NCBI GenBank assembly: GCA_002495225.1
Contig: DAEF01000029.1
Span: 1-19,568, forward strand
Origin: Methanoregulaceae archaeon UBA288
GTDB taxonomy: Archaea; Halobacteriota; Methanomicrobia; Methanomicrobiales; Methanospirillaceae
Length of the DNA: 19,568 bases
Reading direction: 5' to 3'
In this document: positions 13,852-19,568 of the stretch, piece after piece
Layout: each line of letters opens with the position of its first letter
Numbering within the stretch: the stretch's first letter is position 1
Translations under genes and position numbers: made by a program
Notes under the pieces: generated by a model
Databases searched by the model: none
What the model saw: only the letters and a program-made list of their open reading frames with translations
Told to the model about the DNA's origin: nothing

Positions 13852-15807
13852 ATGAAGCCGTTCGCCTCTCTGCTGCTGTTCTTCGCCCTGCTCTGTGTCA
13901 CCGCTGTTGCCGGGGTCGGCCCGGACCCGAGGAACGACGCGACAAACTACACCGTTGCGTCCAACCTCGAGGCCAACACCACGTCGGCGTGGGAGAACCC
14001 CGACGAAGACTTCGACTTCGCGACCCGAGGGTTCATCGCCACCGACGACCCCCTGATCATCCCGTCGGATCTTCCGAACATCACCGCGTGGAACGCTGCA
14101 GCGTTCCGCTTTCTCGATAACGGGACCGGCGCGACGACCATCAACCCGTTGCTGTTCAGGCAGGCGCGGCTCAACAACATCCACGGGCTGTTCTGCGTCA
14201 CCGAGGACATCTACCAGGTCCGGGGATACGACATCTCGGTGATGAGCCTGGTCAGGGGCGAGACCGGCTGGATCGTGATCGACCCGCTGACCTCGGTCGA
14301 GACCGCACGAGCGGCGATGGCGCTCGTGAACAGGACGCTGGGCGAGTATCCCGTCAGGGCAGTGATCTACTCCCACCCCCACGCGGACCACTACCAGGGC
14401 GTCAAGGGCGTCACCAGCGACGCGGCCGTCGCCTCGGGCGCCGTGCAGATCATCGCCCCCGAGCATTTCATGGAGCACGCCCTGGCCGAGAACGTGTACG
14501 TGGGGACCGCGATGGTGCGGCGGGCATCGTACCAGTACGGGCTGCGCCTGCCGCGAGACGAGAAAGGGCTCGTCGACTGCGGGATCGGGAAGTACTCCTC
14601 CGTGGGCACCGCCTCCCTGATCGCACCCACGATGAACATCACCCACACCGGCCAGGAGGTCACCATCGACGGGGTCCGGATGGAGTTCCAGCTGGCCGAG
14701 AATACCGAGGCCCCGGTCGAGGCGAACATCTGGTTCCCGGACCACCGCGCGCTCTTCATGGCGGAGAACTGCGTCGGGACGCTGCACAACGTCCTGACCC
14801 TCCGGGGCGCCCAGGTCCGCGATCCGCTCGCATGGTCCAGAAACCTGGACGAGGCGCGACGGCTCTACGGAGACCGCGCAGAGCTGGTGTTCACGGCTCA
14901 CAACTGGCCCCGGTACGGCAACGACCGGGTGATCGAGCTCCTCGAGATCCAGCGTGACATGTACAAATACATCAACGACCAGACCCTGAACCTCGCCAAC
15001 AAGGGTTACACGATGGACGAGATCTCGTCCATGATCGAGCTGCCCGAGTCCCTCGAGGAATACTGGTATACCCACGGCTTTTACGGCCAGGTCTACATGG
15101 GCGTGAAGGCGGTTTACCAGAAGTACCTCGGCTTCTACGACGCGCACCCCGTCAACCTGAACCGGCTGCCCCCCGAGGAGTTCGCACAGAACATCACCGG
15201 GTACATGGGTGGCGCGGACGCGGTCCTGCAGCGCCTCGCCGGGGACTACGACGCGGGTAACTACCAGCTGGTCGCCACCATCGCGAACTACCTGGTCTTT
15301 GCCGATCCCACCAACATGCAGGCCCGGGAGATGGAGGCTGCCGCGCTCGAGCAGCTGGGATACCAGGCCGAATCCGGCCCGGCCCGGAACGCGTACCTGA
15401 TGGCGGCCCAGGAACTGCGCAGCACCGAACCGCTCCGGGGGAGCACGCGGATCTCCGCGGATGTCATGTCCGCGATGTCCCTGGAACAGCTGCTCGATTA
15501 CCTGGCCGTCCGGGTCAACGGCACGAGGGCGGCCGGCGACCACGTCATGATGAATCTCACCATCACGGATACCGGAGACAGGGCCCTGGTCCAGGTCAGG
15601 AACAGTGTGCTTGTCTACTGGGTGAATGAATCCTCGCCCGTGGCGAACGTCAGCGTCGAGATGCCGCGAAAGGCGCTCGAACAGTTCGTCCTCGATCCGT
15701 CCGTCCCACCGGCAGGCGTGGTGACAGCCGGCGATACCGCGGCGTTCGACCGGTTTGTCAGGATGCTCGACCGCTTCGACCCCGGGTTCAACATCGTGAT
15801 CCCCTGA
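13852..15807 (+). CDS. Secreted SdsA1/BDS1-like alkylsulfatase (metallo-beta-lactamase fold)
   Basis: Encodes 651 residues, near the length of Pseudomonas SdsA1. Enzymes of this class cleave inorganic sulfate from alkyl sulfates with a two-zinc centre. A signal peptide (residues 1-20, V-T-A-V-A-G) predicts export. The metallo-beta-lactamase domain has S-H-P-H-A-D-H-Y-Q-G with His175, His177, Asp179 and His180. Further likely ligands are Glu286 (E-N-T-E-A-P-V-E), Glu305 (F-M-A-E-N-C-V-G-T-L-H-N) and His350 (T-A-H-N-W-P). These contexts are specific to the alkylsulfatase subgroup. A helical dimerisation domain (about 380-520) and a C-terminal SCP2-like domain (about 540-651) follow. Start ATG 13852 has a TATA element at leaderless distance. 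The true substrate in a methanogen is unknown; the family also contains broader sulfatases. Confidence 0.92.
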   Translation: MKPFASLLLFFALLCVTAVAGVGPDPRNDATNYTVASNLEANTTSAWENPDEDFDFATRGFIATDDPLIIPSDLPNITAWNAAAFRFLDNGTGATTINPLLFRQARLNNIHGLFCVTEDIYQVRGYDISVMSLVRGETGWIVIDPLTSVETARAAMALVNRTLGEYPVRAVIYSHPHADHYQGVKGVTSDAAVASGAVQIIAPEHFMEHALAENVYVGTAMVRRASYQYGLRLPRDEKGLVDCGIGKYSSVGTASLIAPTMNITHTGQEVTIDGVRMEFQLAENTEAPVEANIWFPDHRALFMAENCVGTLHNVLTLRGAQVRDPLAWSRNLDEARRLYGDRAELVFTAHNWPRYGNDRVIELLEIQRDMYKYINDQTLNLANKGYTMDEISSMIELPESLEEYWYTHGFYGQVYMGVKAVYQKYLGFYDAHPVNLNRLPPEEFAQNITGYMGGADAVLQRLAGDYDAGNYQLVATIANYLVFADPTNMQAREMEAAALEQLGYQAESGPARNAYLMAAQELRSTEPLRGSTRISADVMSAMSLEQLLDYLAVRVNGTRAAGDHVMMNLTITDTGDRALVQVRNSVLVYWVNESSPVANVSVEMPRKALEQFVLDPSVPPAGVVTAGDTAAFDRFVRMLDRFDPGFNIVIP

Positions 15808-15810
15808 TCA

Positions 15811-15840
15811 TTTTTCCCCCGTTCGTCGCGCCGAACGGGG
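15811..15840 (+). terminator. T-run and hairpin after the alkylsulfatase gene
   Basis: TTTTT at 15811-15815 is followed by a perfect inverted repeat, CCCCGTTCG (15817-15825) with CGAACGGGG (15832-15840) around a 6-base loop. The T-run precedes the hairpin, so the T-tract is more likely the archaeal termination signal and the hairpin an mRNA 3'-end structure. Confidence 0.5.
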
Positions 15841-15950
15841 TCGCCACCTGTCGGGCCCGGTTCGAGTCGGGGCGTCCTCGTCCAGCCTTTCCCGGTGGAG
15901 GCACCGGGCCACCCGCCGCCTTTTTCCAGTCGCCCGCCGTACCCGTTGCC

Positions 15951-16875
15951 GTGGACTCGTTCACCCACGGTTTGATCGCGGCCGGCCTCGCGTACGCCCT
16001 CGGCCTTCCGGGGCTCGTCCCGTTCGCCGTGGCCGGCGCGGTCGTCCCCGACGTGGACACGCTCTTTTCGCGGGTCTTCGACAACCGCCCGTCCCTCTAC
16101 CTCTTCACCCACGGCGGGATCGCCCACAGCCTCCCCGGCGCAGCCGTCATGGCGCTGCCCGCGTGGGGCGTCGCAGCGCTCGTGGCCCCTGCGCTCCCGT
16201 TCTTTCCCCCGGTGGCGGCCCCGCTCGCGTTCGCCGCCGTCCTCGCCGGCGCGTACCTCCACCTCGGGCTCGACTGGCTCGCCTGCCCGGGCCTACCGCT
16301 CCTCGCGCCGTTCTCCGACCGGAAGTACACGCTCGGCCTCCTTCCCCGGCCCGAGCCTCCTCCTCTTCGCGGTCAGCGTCGTCGTCCTCGCCGGGCTGGC
16401 CCTGGGGGTTGTCGGCTGGCCGGCGGTGCTGCTGCCCTTCGCGGGCGCCGTCGCCGCGTTCCTCGTCGTCCGGCTCGCCGCGTTCGTCCACGTCCGCGCC
16501 GGGCTCTCCGGCGCCGCCCGGGCCGTGCCGACGGCGAGCCCGTTCCGCTGGCTGGTCATCGGCGAGACGCCGGATGCGTGGACCGTGAGCGAATTCCGGG
16601 CAGGGACGGGGACGACGAAGCCCGTGGTTCGCCCCAAGTACCGGGGCACGACCGCCGAAGCGGCCGCGCCGTACCTCGAGGCCCCCGCGGCCCGGCGGGT
16701 CCGGTACCACTCGTACATCGTTACGGCGGTGCGGGACGGCGACGCGCTCGTCGTCGCGGACCCGCTGCGGGAGTCCGGGGCCATCTATTATCCCCCGCAC
16801 TTCAAGCGGGTCCGTCTTCCTCTGCAGGACGACGTCGGCACATCCCCGGCTGGCGGCTTCGAGGCAGCCCGCTGA
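15951..16875 (+). pseudogene. YdjM/DUF457-type membrane-bound metal-dependent hydrolase, frameshifted
   Basis: Two frames together encode a protein of about 307 residues of the DUF457 (LexA-binding, inner-membrane-associated putative hydrolase) family. GTG 15951 begins V-D-S-F-T-H-G-L, then P-D-V-D-T-L-F, F-T-H-G-G-I-A-H-S-L and H-L-G-L-D-W-L. These are the His/Asp ligand pattern of the family, interleaved with membrane helices. Around 16340-16350 (CCTTCCCCGGCCCG) the homologous reading moves by one base: the expected Y-T-L-G-L-F-P-G-P-S-L-L-L-F-A is split between frames. It then continues through two more helices and a soluble C-terminal domain to the TGA at 16873-16875. One extra base in a C-rich run explains this; it is either a real mutation or a sequencing error. 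TTTTT at 15921-15925 lies at leaderless-promoter distance. Confidence 0.75.
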
Positions 16876-17015
16876 GTTATTTCAATTCCGGCGGCGACCT
16901 CTCCCGCCTGCCTTCGCCGGGGGCCGGTCGTTCGACTCGGAACCGGGGTGAAGTACTTTATGCCTCCGTGACAGTCTATGGGGTACCCGGGACCGCCCGG
17001 GTGAGGGGGGAGATC

Positions 17016-17369
17016 GTGCCGAAGTACTCAGAATCCGGGTCCGGGGAACTGCGGGAGACGTTCGAAAAGGTCGTGCTCCAGTGGCCGGATGTCGAAAAAA
17101 AGATGCTGTTCGGCTCTCCGTCGTACGTCACGAGGGGAACGAGCTTCGCGATGCTCGTGACCGGCGGCTTCATCCTGACGCGGCTCGACGAGGCCCGGAA
17201 GGCCGCCCTGCTCGCCGATTTCGGCGCCGAGTACTATGTCGGTCATGGCCGGGTGATGAAGAACTGGGTCCTCGTCCGGATCCGGGACCCCGGCGAGATC
17301 GAGAGGCTCGTCCCCTTCATCGAGGCGAGTTATGCGGCGGCGGCCCCGGGAAAGCCGGGGCGGGGATAG
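17016..17369 (+). CDS. TfoX N-terminal-domain family protein
   Basis: Encodes 117 residues resembling the TfoX N-terminal (PF04993-like) domain found as a stand-alone small protein: F-E-K-V-V, W-P-D-V-E-K-K-M-L-F-G-S-P-S-Y-V, F-A-M-L-V-T-G-G-F-I-L-T-R-L and a C-terminal basic/acidic helix. GTG 17016 is preferred because family members begin M-P-K-x-S/W and an AGGGGGG run lies just upstream. In-frame GTG codons at 16968 and 17001 are alternatives. A TATA-like ACTTTATG sits near 16954. TfoX-domain proteins are named after the Haemophilus competence regulator, but the stand-alone form has no established role. It is probably cytoplasmic. Confidence 0.75.
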   Translation: MPKYSESGSGELRETFEKVVLQWPDVEKKMLFGSPSYVTRGTSFAMLVTGGFILTRLDEARKAALLADFGAEYYVGHGRVMKNWVLVRIRDPGEIERLVPFIEASYAAAAPGKPGRG

Positions 17370-17478
17370 GACCCCGGGCCGTCCCCCGCCGCCTCGCGTG
17401 CGCCGTCGTCGAGCCGTACTTCAAGCGGCCACGCGTCCCGATGCCGAAAGGCACGGGCCTTCCCCGCGTGCCGGCCCG

Positions 17479-17790
17479 TCAGCCCCAGATCGGGTCGTCC
17501 CCGAACCGTTCCGTCCAGTAGTCGGCCGGGGCCGTCTCCAGCTCCCGCGCCAGGTCCCCGGGCACGAACGAGAAGACGTGGTTGAGACAGTACGCGCAGA
17601 GGAGTTCGTAGGCGGCCGTCAGGCGGACGGTCATCTCGTGCGATGCCGTCGGGTCGCCCCGCGACACGTCGGGGTGCCATTCCTTGATCGACTCGTGGTA
17701 CCGGGCGCGGATCTCGTTCAGGCTCGCCCGTTCCCGGACCCCGAGGACGTCCGCCGCCTCCCGCAGGGCCTTCGCCGTCATCTCCGCCAT
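17479..17790 (-). CDS. Small J-domain protein
   Basis: Encodes 103 residues. Positions 13-65 form a J domain: V-L-G-V-R-E-R-A-S-L-N-E-I-R, then R-Y-H-E-S-I-K-E-W-H-P-D-V-S, with the HPD triad at His39-Pro40-Asp41 that stimulates Hsp70 ATPase. It lacks the Gly/Phe-rich and zinc-finger regions of DnaJ, so it is a J-domain-only co-chaperone or adaptor. The C-terminal 35 residues are acidic with W-T-E-R-F-G-D-D-P-I-W. ATG 17790 has a TTATGG element about 27 bases upstream on this strand, which suggests a leaderless transcript; ATG 17781 is an alternative. It runs divergently from the downstream aminotransferase and convergently with the TfoX-domain gene. No DnaK gene is in the window. Confidence 0.85.
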   Translation of the reverse strand: MAEMTAKALREAADVLGVRERASLNEIRARYHESIKEWHPDVSRGDPTASHEMTVRLTAAYELLCAYCLNHVFSFVPGDLARELETAPADYWTERFGDDPIWG

Positions 17791-17880
17791 CAGGTAGTCC
17801 TGCTCCCGCCGCGCCCATAAGGGTTGCCTGCCGATCCCTTTTTCCCGGCTGCGGACCGATCAACTGAAAACCGGGTTTGC

Positions 17881-19050
17881 ATGACTCCCCACCGCCCAAT
17901 CATCTACCTGAACAACGCCGCGACGAGCTGGCCGAAGCCCCCGGAGGTGCTCGAGGCCGTCAACCGGTGCCTCGCCCTGCCGCCGTTCGGCTCGGGCCGG
18001 ACCACCGGGACCGAGGGAGAGGACTACATCACCCTCGCCCGCGAGCGCGTCTCCCGCCTCCTCGGCGCGGGCCCGCCCGAGCACGTGGTCTTCACCCAGA
18101 ACGCGACCGACTCGTTGAACCTGCTCATCCAGGGATTCATCGCACAGAACGGGGACGGGTGCCACGTCCTCACGACGGCCCTCGAGCACAACTCCGTGCT
18201 GCGTCCGCTGCGCGAGCTCGAGCGGCAGGGGCGCATCCGCCTGACCGTCCTTCCGTTCGAGGACGGGGCCGTCTCTCCCGGGAGCGTCGAGGGGGCGCTC
18301 GCGCCCGACACCCGGCTCATGGTCATGACCCACGCGAGCAACGTCCTCGGGTCGGTCCAGGACGTCCGGGCGATCGGGCGGGTCCTGCACGACCACGGGG
18401 TCTCCTTCATCGTGGACGGGGCCCAGGCCGCCGGCCACGTTTCCGTCGACCTCCGGGACCCCTCCATCGACGCCTACGCCTTCACCGGCCACAAGGCCCT
18501 CTTCGGCATCCCGGGCACGGGCGGGTTCTGGATCCGGGACCCGGAGACGGTCGCCCCGGTCCGGTTCGGGGGGACGGGGTCGAGCTCCTGCTCGCTCCTC
18601 CACCCCCGGGAGATGCCCGAGCGGTTCGAGGCGGGGACGCACAACTACCCCGGCCTCGCGGCCCTCGCGGCCGGCGTCGAGTTCGTCCGTACCACGGGCC
18701 CGGAGGCAATCGCGGCGAAGGCGGAGCGCCAGGCGGCGTTCATCATCGGGGAGGTGACGCAGGAGCCGAACGTCGTGGTCTACAACGATCGCCCCGCGAT
18801 CCCGATCATCGCGTTCAACATCCAGGGGATGGAGCACGAGGACGTGGGGTTCATCCTCGCCCGGGCCTACGGGATCGTCTCCCGGACCGGGATCCACTGC
18901 GCCCCCCTGGTGCACCGGGCGATCGACGGGGGGAATGGCTGCGTGCGGCTCAGCCTCTCCTGGTTCACGACGGACGACGAATGCCGGAGCGCGGCCCGGG
19001 CCGTGCGGGAGATCGCAGCGCATGCGCATTCTCAGGTCGGTCCGGCATAA
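17881..19050 (+). CDS. Cysteine desulfurase-like class V aminotransferase
   Basis: Encodes 389 residues of a fold-type I PLP enzyme. The start I-Y-L-N-N-A-A-T-S-W-P-K-P-P-E-V and the Q-N-A-T-D-S-L-N segment resemble the EF2568-like branch of cysteine desulfurases and selenocysteine lyases. The PLP lysine lies in F-T-G-H-K-A-L-F-G-I-P-G-T-G-G. A likely catalytic cysteine is in T-G-I-H-C-A-P-L, where SufS/NifS enzymes carry their persulfide Cys. Function is therefore probably sulfur (or selenium) transfer from cysteine. In a methanogen with the SepRS route such an enzyme may feed Fe-S cluster or thiouridine formation, but this is inference. ATG 17881 is chosen because homology starts within nine residues. 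The following gene starts 29 bases before the stop, so they are translationally coupled. Confidence 0.88.
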   Translation: MTPHRPIIYLNNAATSWPKPPEVLEAVNRCLALPPFGSGRTTGTEGEDYITLARERVSRLLGAGPPEHVVFTQNATDSLNLLIQGFIAQNGDGCHVLTTALEHNSVLRPLRELERQGRIRLTVLPFEDGAVSPGSVEGALAPDTRLMVMTHASNVLGSVQDVRAIGRVLHDHGVSFIVDGAQAAGHVSVDLRDPSIDAYAFTGHKALFGIPGTGGFWIRDPETVAPVRFGGTGSSSCSLLHPREMPERFEAGTHNYPGLAALAAGVEFVRTTGPEAIAAKAERQAAFIIGEVTQEPNVVVYNDRPAIPIIAFNIQGMEHEDVGFILARAYGIVSRTGIHCAPLVHRAIDGGNGCVRLSLSWFTTDDECRSAARAVREIAAHAHSQVGPA

Positions 19051-19390
19051 GGTCTGCGCCGACGGCTCGTTCATGAAGGAGTTCCTCCTCGACGTCCCCG
19101 TGACGGCCGATTTCTTCTCGTACCTCGGAAACTTCGGGAGGGTCGAGGCGGTCCCGACCCTCGGCGACGGGTTCTACAAGTTCGAGAGACCCGACTGGTT
19201 CTCGATCAAGGGGATGGCCGGGGACGACACGGTCGAAGTCCGGTTCAAAAAGGAGGCGATGGACCTGACCACGGACTTCGTCTACTCCCTCTTCTCCCTG
19301 TACCGCGACGGGGACCCCGACCTCGCCGTGCTGAAGCGGCGGGAGCAGGCGCTGGCCGAACGCGTGAACAGGCGCCTCTACGGCGCGTGA
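19022..19390 (+). CDS. Small conserved-looking protein of unknown function
   Basis: Encodes 122 residues, M-R-I-L-R-S-V-R-H-K-V-C-A-D-G-S-F, then a beta-rich middle (F-L-L-D-V-P-V-T, Y-K-F-E-R-P-D-W-F-S-I-K-G) and a C-terminal helix ending L-A-E-R-V-N-R-R-L. There is no membrane helix or signal peptide. The ATG at 19022 overlaps the aminotransferase gene by 29 bases and has GGGAG about 10 bases upstream; ATG 19073 would be a shorter alternative. Coding character is strong (G/C-rich third positions). I cannot name the family. Overlap with the cysteine-desulfurase-like gene suggests a related role, perhaps as partner or sulfur/selenium acceptor, but only Cys12 is present, so this is weak. Confidence 0.75.
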   Translation: MRILRSVRHKVCADGSFMKEFLLDVPVTADFFSYLGNFGRVEAVPTLGDGFYKFERPDWFSIKGMAGDDTVEVRFKKEAMDLTTDFVYSLFSLYRDGDPDLAVLKRREQALAERVNRRLYGA

Positions 19391-19568
19391 CCGCGATGGA
19401 CGACCCGTTCGAGCAGCACGCGGAGGCGTACGACCGCTGGTTCGACGAGCACCCGGCGGAGTACCGCGCCGAGCTGGCCCGCGTCCGGCAGCTGCTGCCC
19501 GCGCCCGACTCCCGGACGGTCGAGGTGGGAACCGGGTCCGGGCGTAGTAGATATCCGGCTGCACCAAT
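19387..19568 (+). CDS. Class I SAM-dependent methyltransferase, 3'-truncated by window edge
   Basis: N-terminal part of a small-molecule methyltransferase of the UbiE/Methyltransf_11 type: F-E-Q-H-A-E-A-Y-D-R-W-F-D-E-H, then motif I V-E-V-G-T-G-S-G-R, the SAM-binding glycine loop. The start may be GTG 19387, which overlaps the previous stop as GTGA, or in-frame ATG 19396. Either fits an operon with the two preceding genes. The last ~25 bases after motif I do not look like the usual continuation (F-A-x-P-L-G), and the product cannot be classified further because the gene leaves the window. Confidence 0.75.
   Translation, partial: MTAMDDPFEQHAEAYDRWFDEHPAEYRAELARVRQLLPAPDSRTVEVGTGSGRSRYPAAP

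Noticed and set aside
13828..15543. 571-codon - strand open frame opposite the alkylsulfatase
   Set aside because: Shadow of the + strand gene, which has complete catalytic motifs.
1..19568. CRISPR array, tRNA or rRNA genes
   Set aside because: No regularly spaced repeats and no cloverleaf or rRNA-like conserved stretch were seen by eye; a covariance-model scan was not possible.

Overview
The window looks like a piece of a high-GC methanogenic archaeon, most likely Methanomicrobiales. The best evidence is an intact O-phosphoseryl-tRNA synthetase gene (sepS), found almost only in methanogens and close relatives, sitting in an overlapping cluster with an archaeal-type Taw1/TYW1 radical SAM enzyme and an arginyl-tRNA synthetase. 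Several genes have an AT-rich TATA-like element about 25 bases before the start codon, as expected for archaeal, often leaderless, transcription. I cannot name the genus.

Layout. (1) 1-3822: translation cluster argS (5' end missing), taw1 and sepS, all + strand with overlapping ends. (2) 3823-6594: an accessory, decayed stretch. It holds an IS1595-family transposase broken by frameshifts and lacking one catalytic Asp, a markedly lower-GC gene for a multi-pass membrane protein, the last ~44 codons of a restriction-modification methylase-like protein, and a frameshifted HicB-type antitoxin. (3) 6595-9330 (- strand): a complete P2-type cation-transporting ATPase. (4) 9331-10737: no intact gene, but two recognisable relics of genes found elsewhere in the window (the 3' end plus terminator of the secreted-protein gene at 10738, and a short piece of the sepS 3' end), plus a coding-like fragment I cannot identify. 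(5) 10738-15807: an unknown secreted protein with a hairpin terminator, a voltage-gated-type K+ channel, a histidine-phosphatase-superfamily protein and a secreted SdsA1-like alkylsulfatase. (6) 15951-17790: a frameshifted YdjM/DUF457-type membrane hydrolase, a TfoX N-terminal-domain protein and, on the - strand, a small J-domain protein. (7) 17881-19568: a cysteine-desulfurase-like class V aminotransferase, a small protein of unknown function and the start of a SAM-dependent methyltransferase, tightly packed.

How the genes work together. Region 1 is one functional theme: tRNA charging and tRNA modification, including the first step of tRNA-dependent cysteine synthesis. The cysteine-desulfurase-like gene near the right end could supply or mobilise sulfur, but nothing in the sequence ties it to sepS. 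The remaining genes (ATPase, K+ channel, alkylsulfatase, phosphatase) look like independent single-gene units. I found no tRNA, rRNA, CRISPR array or complete new multigene system. The most distinctive signal is the repeated local gene decay: the two internal duplications and the toxin/R-M/IS graveyard.
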